A stretch of 64,000 bases of DNA from Microglena sp. YARC (taxonomy: Eukaryota > Chlorophyta > Chlorophyceae > Chlamydomonadales > Chlamydomonadaceae): NCBI GenBank assembly GCA_022414725.1, contig CM039465.1, positions 1,026,093 to 1,090,092 of the forward strand. Reading direction: 5' to 3'. The position numbers were made by a program, and so were the translations under genes. Below are positions 1 through 11,500 of the stretch, piece by piece. Each line of letters starts with the position of its first letter. Position 1 is the first letter of the stretch. The notes under the pieces were generated by a model. That model was not told the origin of the DNA, made no database searches, and was given only the letters and a program-made list of their open reading frames with translations.

Positions 1-750
1 TGCCTGAGTTGGGTTGGGTTGGGTTGGGTTGGGTTGGTTTTTGGTTTGGTTTGGATTGGGTTGGTTTGGGTTGGGATGATTGGGTGGAGTGGGGCTGGTT
101 GACGATGCTAGGGACCGGCCGATGGACTCTTTCTTGGCCAACTGGGCTGCTGCCTCATGCCTAAGTTGGGTTGGTTTGGGTTGGGTTGGTTTGGGTGGAG
201 TTGGGTGGAGTGGGTAGGGAGGGTTGGGTTGGGTTGGGTTGGGTTGGGTTGGGTTGGGTTGGGTTGGGTTGGGCTGGGTTGGGTTGGGTTGGGTTGGGTT
301 TGTTTGGGTGGAGTTGGGTGGAGTGGGTTGGCGTGGGTAGGGAGGATAGGGGTTTGGTTTGGTTTGGTTTGGGTGGAGTGGGGTGGGGTGGGTAGGGAAG
401 GATCGGATGCAGTGAGGTGGGGTGGGTAGGGAGGGATTGAGTGGAGTGGGTTTGGTTTGGTTTGGTTGGGCTGGGTAGGGAGTGGTAGGGAGTGGTTGGG
501 TTGGGTTGGGTTGGGTTGGGTTGGGTTGGGTTGGGTTGGGTTGGGTTGGGTTGGGTTGGGTTGGGTTGGGTTGGGTTGGGTAGGTAGGGAAGGGTTGGAT
601 GGAGTGGGGTGGGGTATGTAGGCAGGGATTGAGTGGAGTGGGTTTGGTTTGGTTGGGCTAAGTAGGGAGTGTTTGGTTTGGTTTGGTTTTGGTTTGGGTG
701 GGTATGGAGGGGTTCGGTGTAGTGGGGTGGGGTGGGTAGGGAGGGATTGC
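1..750. repeat. TTGGG/GGGTGGAG tandem array
   Basis: Outside the ~60-base island at 98-160, this stretch is built of TTGGG pentamers and related GGTTTGG and GGGTGGAG units. On the transcript strand it is CCCAA rich, as are other acceptor-side arrays in this gene. The same pentamer array recurs at 60.42-61.4 kb. Confidence 0.9.
98..160 (-). CDS. Possible exon 19, partial
   Basis: A short island of non-repetitive sequence sits between TTGGG arrays. On the minus strand an acceptor-like CTTAG precedes HEAAAQLAKKESIGRSLASS in one frame. By the rule that arrays abut exon edges, this is where the next exon should be. However, the frame that looks coding does not match the phase left by exon 18. The gene would continue off the left edge. 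Confidence 0.25.
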
Positions 751-779
751 TTTTCTCTCTCTCTCTCTCTCTTCTCTCT

Positions 780-820
<41 letters not shown>

Positions 821-825
821 ATAGG
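751..825. repeat. CT and TA microsatellites
   Basis: Runs of (CT)n, (TA)n and (TG)n lie directly after the proposed donor of exon 18. No gene is seen here. Confidence 0.9.
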
Positions 826-846
826 TCAGGAGGACGCCACTCTCAC

Positions 847-1131
847 TCCTACGAGCCGACATCACTCGCGTCAACCTCTGCCGGTGGCTGGCTTGAAGTA
901 CCAGGTCCACATCTGCAGCTGCAGTCTCTGTTCGGAACGAGGTGTTGGACGAGAAGGTAACCCCGTTCAGATTCCTCGCTGAGTTAGGCCGGCTACTTGC
1001 TCTGGGTGCTGCGGAATTTGGTCGGCTTTGGGCAGCTGCCGAACTAGGCCTGCTTGTTGATCCGGACGTTGCCTCAATTGCTCTAGACGCCGCGTCGTCC
1101 ATCCCTGAAGCGCCAGCGGCAGAGGACTTGC
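847..1131 (-). CDS. Exon 18, Ser/Ala/Arg-rich tail
   Basis: After an acceptor ATACACAG the frame reads KSSAAGASGMDDAASRAIEA, then STSRPSSAAAQSRPNSA and RASSRPNSARN, and further on LVLQASHRQRLTRVMSARRS. The first codon (GGN, split) is kept as Gly in most acceptor-side copies at 1.28-1.93 kb, supporting this phase. The recurring R-P-x-S-A pattern indicates a disordered basic tail. A donor AGGA followed by GTGAGA is suggested for the end, but the frame stays open into a TA/CT microsatellite, so the 3' edge is uncertain. Confidence 0.6.
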
Positions 1132-2521
1132 CTGTGTATATGTATGTATGTGGGTATGGTGAGTGGTTCAGATTTGATGGGAGGGTGGAGGGAGGGAGGG
1201 AGGGAGGGAGGGAGGGAGGGAGAGAGGGAGAGAGGGAGGGAGGGAGGTTGGGAAGGATAGCTATGCGGTGTGGAGGGAGGGTGGGGTTGGAACCATGCAT
1301 CCCTGAAGCGCCAGCGGCAGGGGACTTACCTGTATGTGTATGTATGTATGTATGCATGTATGTATGTATGTATGTATGTATGTATGTATGTATGTGTGTA
1401 TGTATGTATGTATGTATGTATGTATGTATGTATGCATGTATGTGGTTGTGGTTGTGGTGAGTGGTGAGGATTTGATGGGAGGGAGGGAGGGACAGCTATG
1501 ATGTGTGGAGGGAGGGTGGGGTTGGAACCATGTATCCCTGAAGCACCAGTGGCAGAGGACTTACCCGTATGTATGTGTGTATGTATGTATGTATGTATGT
1601 ATGTATGTATGTATTTATGTATGTATGTATGTATGTATGTATGTATGTATGTATGTGGTTGTGGTGAGTGGTGAGTGGTGAGTGATAAGGATTGTATGGG
1701 AGGGGGGGACGGCAATGAGGTGTGGAGGGAGGGTAGGGTAGGAACCATGCAGCCCTGAAGCGCCAGCAGCAGAAGGCTTACCTGTGTATATATATGTTTG
1801 TATGTGTGCATGTGGTTGTGGGGAGTGGTAAGGATCTTGCGGGAGGGAGGGACGGCAATGAGGTGTGGAGGGAGGGTAGGGTAGGAACGATGAGGCCCTG
1901 AAGCGCCAGCGACAGAGGACTGACCTGTGCATATGTATGTACATGGGTGTGGTGAGTGGTGAGAATTTGATGGGAGGGAGGGAAAGCAATGAGGTGAGGT
2001 GTCGCAGGATATCCTGCAACTAGTCTATATCTCTGGCATATGCCGGGTATATGTACCAGGGTAATACCTTTTGTCAAATTGGTCAGCGCTTAAAGCGCAC
2101 AAACGTCAAATTGGTCAGCGCTTTGACGTAGTACTACCTTTTGTCAAATTGGCCAGCGCTCAAAAGCGCACAAACGTCAAATTGGTCAGCGCTTTGACGT
2201 AGTACTACCTTTTGTCAAATTGGTAAGTTCAAAAAGTGCAAAAACTGCAAAAAGTGCAAAAACTGCGCGCTGCGCCCACAGTGGGTTGAAAACAATGCGC
2301 GAAACGCGCAGTGGGGCTCAAAAATCGTGCGCAAAATCGCGCTGCCGTGCACGCTTTGTAGTACCCTGATATGTACCTTATATTATGTGTCTTGACATCT
2401 CGAGTATGCCCTTTTGATATGCCCATTAGTCTAGCGTTCCGTTACACATATGTACAGAGGGAGGGTGGGAGGGATAGTAACGACAGTGGACTGAAGGAAA
2501 TAGGAGAACTCTCGGGCTGAG

Positions 2522-2582
<61 letters not shown>

Positions 2583-5500
2583 CTTGTTGTTGGTATTGGT
2601 GTTGGTGTTGGTGGTGGTGTGGATAAAAGCTTCTTTCCGGGCAGGGGGTTACATGGTATATGATCTAGGTTCATTGCTTTCTCGAGACGAGCTATCATTA
2701 GTTGGAAGAGACGAGAGAAAGAGACTTGCGGAAACAGGAGTACTGTCGGGCTAGGCGTGACATCACAGCACCTGACTCAGCCCTCGTTGCATGGGGGTGC
2801 TTCCGCGAGGGGCCCTCATCTCCCATGTCGAATGCGTCTTGGCCCTGGGCATATGGGAAGTGTGGGTGAGGGCGTGTGGGAAGTGTGGGCGAGGGCATGT
2901 GGAAATATGGGTGAGGGCATCTGGAAAGTGTGGATGAGGGCGTGTGGTAAGTGTGGGTGAGGGCGTAGGGGAAGAGTGGTTGGGGGCGTGTGGTAAGTGT
3001 GGGCAAGGGCGTTTGGTAAGTGTGGGTGAGGGCGTGGGGGAAGTGTGGTTGGGGGCGTGGGGGAAGTGTGGGCGAGGGTGTGTGGGAAGTGCCGGTGAGG
3101 GCGTGTGGGAAGTGTGGGTGGGGGGCGTGTGGGAAGTGTGGGCGAGGGCGTGTGGGAAGTGTGGGTGAGGGCACAATACAAAAGTCATATTATCGGAAGA
3201 AGTGGGCAAATATTCCAAACAGTGCAAGCGCCAAAGAACATACCTTCAGTTCCTCTCGTTCCTGGGTGCGCCATGGGGTTCTGTCTGGCCAGCTCCACAA
3301 GCTTGTTACAAAGGTTCCCACCAGAGCCCCAAATTCTACTACTCAGCTACAAGGGCATGTAGCTGTGGGATGTAGCTGAGAACCAAAAAGTGCAAGCGCC
3401 AAAGATCATACCTTCAGTTCCTCTCATTCCTGGGTGCGCCATGAGGTTCTGTCTAGCCAGCTCCACAAGCTTGCTCCAAAGGTCCCCACCAGAGCCCCAA
3501 AATTCTACTACTCAGCTACTAGGGCATGTAGCTGTGGGATGTAGCTAAGAACCAAAAAGTGCAAGCACCATAGAACATACCTTTAGTTCCTCACGTTCTT
3601 GGGTGCGCCATGAGGTTCTGTCTAGCCAGCTCCACAAGCTTGTTTCAAAGGACCCCACCAGAGCCCCAAAATTCTACAGCTCAGCTACTAGAGGATGTAG
3701 CTGTGGGATGTAGCTAAGAACCAAAACAGTGCAAGCACCATAGAACATACCTTAAGTTCCTCTCGTTCTTGGGTGCACCATGTGGTTCTGTCTAGCCAGC
3801 TCCACAAGCTTGTTCCAAAGGCCCCACCAGAGCCCCAAATTCTACTACTCAGCTACTAGGGCATGTAGCTGTGGGATGTAGCTAAGAACCAAAACAGTGC
3901 AAGCACCATAGAACATACCTTTAGTTCCTCTCGTTCTTGGGTGCGCCATGTGGTTCTGTCTAGCCAGCTCCACAAGCTTGTTCCAAAGGCCCCACCAGAG
4001 CCCCCAAATTCTACTACTCAGCTACTAGGGCATGTAGCTGTGGGATGTAGCTAAGAACCAAAACAGTGCAAGCACCATAGAACATACCTTTAGTTCCTCT
4101 CGTTCTTGGGTGCGCCATGTGGTTCTGTCTAGCCAGCTCCACAAGCTTGTTCCAAAGGTCCCCACCAGAGCCCCGAATTCACTCCAGAGGTGGATGGCTC
4201 TGTCTAAGGAGCAGCTGATAAGAAACAGACCTGCAGTACAGGTGCAGTACATGTGCAGTACATTAATTCACTCCACAGGTGGATGGCTCTGACTAAGGAG
4301 CAGCTGATAAGAAGCAGACCTGCAGTACATGTGCAGTACATTAATTCATTCCACAGGTGGATGGCTCTGTCTAAGGAGCAGCTGATAAGAAACAGACCTG
4401 CAGTACAGGTGCAGTACATGTGCAGTACATTAATTCACTCCACAGGTGGATGGCTCTGTCTAAGGAGCAGCTGATAAGAAACATACCTGCAGTACACGTG
4501 CAGTACATGTGCAGTACATCTGCAGTGCATAAATTCACTCCACAGGTGGATGGCTCTGTCTAAGGAGCAGCTGATAAGAAACAGACCTGCAGTACACGTG
4601 CAGTACATGTGCAGTACATGTGCAGTACATAAATTCACTTCACAGGTGGATAGCTCTGTCTAAGGAGCAGCTGTTAAGAAACAGACCCGCAGTACATGTG
4701 CAGTACATGAATTCATCCACAGGTGGATGGACTTGTCCAAGGAGCAGCTGATAATAAAAAAACAGACTTAGAGTGTCGCCAGCCACGCGGAAAATTGGCG
4801 GAGTGTGTTGGCAGCGGAACGACAAATGGCAACGATGGAGTTGACTGAAGCCGATTAGTTAAGAGAAAGTTGGCTGACTTGACAGGCTTCAATTTTTCGG
4901 ACTATCGGACGAACGGACAAATGGGTAACCCTTGGGGCTCCCGCCCCCCAAAAGGGGGGGGCTCCGCCAAAACATCAGACCTGAAGTGTTACATACATTT
5001 CAGTTGAAATCAAGATCAGGCAGTGCAACAGAATGCACAAAGCAGGTATGCGCCCAAGGTGCTCGTATCGATGGGGCCTGGTTGTGTTGTCTGCAGGTGA
5101 AGGGTACTGGAGTGTAACATACATATGTAATATGAAGTATAATATATTCCCCAGGTTTTAGCCAGATTGCTCTACTAGTTGTTAAGTTGTCCAGGGGTAG
5201 GCCAACTAGGCTAAAGGGACTTGCCCAATCGTGATAGGAAGAGCTAACAAGAAAAAACAATGATGAACTGAACCCCAAATGATTGTTTTACCGACTACCT
5301 ACCATTACCACTATCAGCCCAGTCCAGGGCGGTGATGTTCTGAGTGTGAGCCTTCCACAAAGCTACCTCTGTGATGGTGCCCGTGGCTTCTGTGACCTGT
5401 GCACTTCTGGGGCGGTGGAAGGACGGCATGTGCGAAGAGCTTGAACGGCGAGAGGACATTCCGTGGCTGGGGACTTCTACACTTGACATGTCCCACACCT

Positions 5501-8500
5501 GTGGGTTGGGGTGTGGTAGGGTGGGGTGGGTGAGGTGTGGTTGGATGTGGTTGGGTGGGGTAGGGTGGGGCGTGGCTGGGGACTTTCTACACTCGACACA
5601 TGTCCCACACCTGGGGAGGTGTAGTGTGGTAGGGTGGGGTGGGTGAGGTGTGTTGGGTGGGTGGGGTGGGGTAGGATGGGGTAGGGTGGGGCGTGGCTGG
5701 GACTTCTACACTCGACATGTCCCACACCTGTGGGGTGTGGTGTGGACGGGTGGGGGTGAGGTGTGGTGTGGTGTGGTGGGGTGTGGTGGGGGTGGTATGG
5801 GGTGGGGTGAGGTGTGTTGAGGCAGTGTGGGGTAGGCTGGGGTAGGGTGGGGCGTGGCTGGGTACTTCTACACTCGACATGTCCCACACCTGTGGGGTGT
5901 GGTGTGTAGTGTGTGGTGTGGTGTGGTGTGGTGTGGTGGGTGGGGTGAGGTGTGATGAGGCAGTGTGGGGTAGGCTGGGGTAGGGTGGGGCGTGGGTACT
6001 TCTACACTCGACATGCCCCACACCTGTGTGGTGTGGTGTGGAAGGGTGTGGTGTGTGGTGTGGTGGGTGGGGTAGGATAGGGTGGGTAGGTGGGGCGTTG
6101 GAGGGCGACATGTGCGCTTGAATAGTGAGAAGATATTCCGTGGCCTCGGTACTTCTGCAGTCGTTTTGCCCCACACCTGTGGAGTGTGGTGTGGTAGGGG
6201 GGTGGGGTGAGGTTCCTGCTCTCCCTGCATTCCTCCTGCCCCCATCCCTCCTCCTCCCTCCCCTCCCTCCATCTCTCCCCTCCTGCCCCCCCCCCCCCCC
6301 CCCCCCCGTCCCTCCCTCCATTCCTCCCTCCCCTCCTGCCCCATCCCCTCCATCTCTCCCTCCATGCCTACCCCCTCCCTCCTCCTGCCTCCCTCCCTCC
6401 ATGCCCCTGTCGCAATGACTGAGTTGGACGTGCTACCCAAGATGCACACCGCTTCATGACACCCCCTTCAATGCCCCTGTGCTTCATGCCCCATGCGCCC
6501 CCCCCCCCCCCCCCCCTCCTACCTCCTCCTTTCCTTCCCCTTCATTCCCATCATTCATTGTGGATGATGCACACCTTGATGAATCCAGCAGAGTCGCCTG
6601 TTGCAATGACTGAGTTGGATTGGTTCTGCCGTGTTGCAACATTGACAGCTGAAATACAGTGCAGACCCCCCCCCCCCCCCCTCCCTTCCCCTCCGTTCTT
6701 CCCACTCATTCTCCCTCATTGGATGGGTTTGATGCACACCTTGATGAATCCAGCAGACTCGCCTGTTGCAATGACTGAGTTGGATTGGATTCTGTCGTGT
6801 TGCAACATTAGGAGCTGGTGTACGATGCAGACCCCCCCTTCCCTCCCCTCCCCACCCCATTCCCCTCATTCATTGTGGATGGGTGTATGTTGCACACCTT
6901 GATGAATCCAGCAGAATCGCCTGTCGCAATGACTGAGTTGGAGGTGTCTACAGCTAAGGCCGCTACCGTCTCTCCTAGCTTATGTCCGGTGAAGTTCTCA
7001 AGCAAGCAGGTTCCACTCAAGGTGTCCCACAGGCGAATGAAGCGGTCAGCACCAACCTGTGTGAGTTGGGTTTGGGTTTGGGTTTGGCTTTGGCTTTGGC
7101 TTTGGGTATGGCTTTTGGTTTTGGTTCTGGTTTGGCTTTGGGTTTGGGTTTGTTGTTTTGTTTGGGGCATAACCATGATCTTCAGGCACGAGGGCAAACA
7201 AACCCAAACAGTTTACAATCAAATCTGTGTGGTTTGGTTTGGGTTTGAATAAAGCGGTCAGTGCCAACCTGTGTGGGTTAGGTTGGCTTTGGTTTGTTTG
7301 GTTTGTTTGGTTGTTTGGGGTTTGGGTTGGTTTGGGTTTGGGTGTGGTTTGGTTTGGGTTTGAATAAAGCGGTCAGCGCCAACCTGTGTGGGTTAGGTTG
7401 GCTTTGGTTTGTTTGTTTGGTTGGCTTTGGTTTGTTTGTTTGGTTTGTTTGGTTAGGTTGGCTTCGGTTTGTTTGGTTTGTTTGGTTTGTTTGATTGTTT
7501 TGGGTTTGGGTTAGTTTGGGTTTGGATGTGGGTTGGTTTGGGTTTGGTTTTGGTTTGTTTTGGATTTGGGTTGTTTTATTTGTTTTGCTTTGCTTTGGTT
7601 TAGTTTAGTTTGCTTTGCTTTGTTTTGGGGTGTAATTGTGATCATCAGACGCGATGACAAACAAACCCAAACAGTTAACAACCAAACACTCAAACATGTG
7701 ACATACAACGTAGCATATGCATGTATTTTTACAGTCCAGGGGTAGCAAAAAAAAAAAAAAAAGTAATAATAATAATAATATATATAATATATATAATATA
7801 AATAAATATATAATAATAATAATAATAATTAGCTCTTTTAAAGGACTTGCCCAACCTTCAAAACTGGAAAGGCTGTTTAAAAAAAGCTCTGGTGTTCTGG
7901 ACCCCCCCAAATTGTAAACCACAGAGGCCCGGAGTTGGTGCATGTACACATTTGCGGTCCAGTCCATCCCCACCCAACCAACCCCAGTCCATATAACACC
8001 AGCTCAACCCAACCCAACTCAACCCAACTGAAACAACACTCCTCACCACTCCACGCCACTCCACAACACTCCTCACAACTCCCAAACACTCCTCGACACA
8101 AATGATGAAGACCAAAGATTCTCACCGATACGAGGATAGACTTCATCTCAACTCAAATCAACTCACCTCACCATTCCATCTCGCAACCCAAAACAACCCA
8201 ACTGAAACATCCAAAGACCAATGATTCTCACCGATACGAGGATAGACTTCATATCAACTCAACTCAACTCAACTCAACTCACCATCTCACAATTCAAACC
8301 AACCCAAATCAACCCCAGTCCATATCAAACCTCAACCCAACCCAACCTAACTAAACTGAAACATTCAAAGACCAATGATTCTCACCGATACGAGAATAGA
8401 CTTCATCTCTGCACCATGGAGGAAGCGTATGCATTCAACCGCACGCTCGTTGGGAGGGAGTTCATCTCTTTCTTGATACCACATGCGCCTCTTGGCAGAT

Positions 8501-11500
8501 CCTGTCAAGGGATGGGCAAGGTTTCAGTTTTCCAGCTTTTAAACAGTTTTTGAAAAGTAAATCCTTTGTATGGTTACAGCTGAAGGGAGGAAGCGTATGC
8601 ATTCAATGCTATGCTCGTTGGGAAGGAGTTCATCTCTTTCTTTATACCACATGTGCCTCTTGACAGATCCTGTGAAAGGATGGGCATGTTTTCAGTTATT
8701 CAGAGTCGTTTCCTTGTATGTTGCAGTACAGGGGTGGCCAAATAGGCTCGAGGGAGGAAGCGTATGCATCCGACCGCACGCTCGTTGGGAGGGAGATCAA
8801 TCTCTTCCTTCGGTCCCACATGCGCCTCTGGGCAGACCCTGCTCAATAATGTGCACGTTTTTTAGAGTCTATCCTTTGCATGTTATTGCTCAAGGAATGG
8901 GCATGTTTTCTGTTTTCCAATGTTTCAGAGTCTATCCTTCGTATGTTGCAGTACAGAGGAAGCGAAACAGGCTCAAGGTTGGAAGCATATACATTCAACA
9001 GCACGCTTGTAGGACGGGAGATCATATCTGCCTTGGTACCACTTTGCAGAGCCTTGTTGTTGTTGTTGTTGTTGTTGTTACAGTCCAGGGGTAGGCCAAA
9101 TAGACTAAAGGGACTTGCCCAACCGTGGCAGGAGGGGCTTAAAACAAACAGGCATTGATGCACTGAACCCCAAACCGACGGGGGCCCTGAGTTTGTGCTA
9201 CAGTAATAATTGTATTCTGATGATACCGTATATGATGTATGGCCCGATGATCTTGGGGACCAATTCGATATTTGCTTTTCTATTTATATGTGGTGTTGAA
9301 TAGCGTACACTATGTGCACACCTGACTCAATGATCCAGATCCAGATTTCCGTTATCGTCAGCACATGTGGCCACGATAGGGAAGCCCTCCACACATAAAC
9401 AAACACATAAATGTACACATGCACGTTCACATACCGGTACTTATGCATACACACCTGACTCAATGTTCCATATCCAGTTCTCCCCATCGTCAGCACATGT
9501 GGCCACGATAGGGGAGCCCTCCATGCATACCATGCCAATAGTACATGCACACGTACACGTACACAAACACATACATGTACACATACACAAACACATACGT
9601 GTACACACACACGAATTCATATACACTGTACCACATACAATATACCTATACATACGCACTTGAATCAATGTTCCAGATCCAGATCTCCCCATCATCAGCA
9701 CATGTGGCCACGATAGGGGAGCCCTCCATGCATACCATGCCAATAGTACATGTACATGTACATGTACACACATACACAAACACAAACATGTACACATACA
9801 CAAACACGTACATGTAAACATACACATACATATACTTATTCATACACATCTGACTCAATGTTCTAGATCTAGATCTTCCCATCGTCACTTCGTCAGCACA
9901 TGTGGCCACGATAGGGGAGCCCTCCATGCATACCATGCCAATAGTACATGTACGCACACACAAGCACAAACATGTACACATACACAGACACGTACATGTA
10001 AACATACACATACATATACTAATGCATACACACCTGACTCAATGTTCCAGATCCAGATCTCCCCATCATCAGCACATGTGGCCACGATAGGGGAGCCCTC
10101 CATGCAGACCATGTCAAGGATATCGGCTTTGTTGCCTGACATGGATCGACCTGGTGGCACCTCCTTCTCACATTCATCCTCGTAGAAGGTGATCTAAAAG
10201 GAACAAAAGTGGTGTGGTGGTGAACTGAAAGGTGATATGAAGTGGTGGTGGTGGTGAACTGAAAGGTGATATGAAGTGGTGGTGGTGGTGGTGGTGGTGA
10301 ACTGAAAGGTGATATGAAGTGGTGGTGGTGGTGGTGGTGGTGAACTGAAAGGTGATATGAAGTGGTGGTGGTGATCTGAAAGGTGATATGAAGTGGTGGT
10401 GGTGATCTGAAAGGTGATATGAAAGGGACGATGGTGAGACAATAGGGAAGATGGTGGTGTTGGTGATCTGAAAGGTGATATGAAAGGGACGATGGTGAGA
10501 CAATAGGGAAGATGGTGGTGTTGGTGATCTGAAAGGTGATATGAAAGGGACGATGGTGAGACAATAGGGGAGATGGTGGTGTTGGTGATCTGAAAGGTGA
10601 TATGAAAGGGACGATGGTGAGACAATAGGGGAGATGGTGGTGTTGGTGATCTGAAAGGTCATCTGAAAGGGACGATGGTGAGACAATAGGGAAGATGGTG
10701 GTGTTGGTGATCTGAAAGGTGATATGAAAGGGACGATGGTGAGACAATAGAAGTGGTGTTGTTCTTGATCTGACAAAGGTCATCTGAAAAGGACGATGGT
10801 GAGACAATAGGAAGATGGTGGTGTTGGTGATCTGAAAGGTGATCTGAAGGGACGATGGTGAGACAATAGGAAGATGGTGGTGTTTGGTGATCAAAAAGGT
10901 CATCTGATGGTGAGACAATAGGGGAGATGGTGGTGTTGGTGATCTGAAAGGTGATATGAAAGGGACGATGGTGAGACAATAGGGAAGATGGTGGTGTTGG
11001 TGATCTGAAAGGTGATATGAAAGGGACGATGGTGAGACAATAGGGGAGATGGTAGTGTTGGTGATCTGAAAGGTGATATGAAAGGGACGATGGTGAGACA
11101 ATAGGGGAGATGGTGGTGTTGGTGATCTGAAAGGTCATCTGAAAGGGACGATGGTGAGACAATAGGGGAGATGGTGGTGTTGGTGATCTGAAAGGTGATA
11201 TGAAAGGGACGATGGTGAGACAATAGGGGAGATGGTGGTGTTGGTGAGTGCTGAAAGGTGATCTGAAAGGGACGATGGTGAGACAATAGGGAAGATGGTT
11301 TGGTGTGGTGATCTGAAAGGTGATATGAAAGGGACGATGGTGAGACAATAGGGGAGATGGTGGTGTTGGTGATCTGAAAGGTGATATGAAAGGGACGATG
11401 GTGAGACAATAGGGAAGATGGTGGTGTTGGTGATCTGAAAGGTGATATGAAAGGGACGATGGTGAGACAATAGGAATGGTGGTGTGTTGAAGGTGATCTG

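Noticed and set aside
1..750. Telomere
   Set aside because: TTGGG repeats resemble telomeric DNA, but the array is interrupted by an exon-like island, contains many variants, recurs inside intron 1 and does not end the sequence in a telomere-like way.
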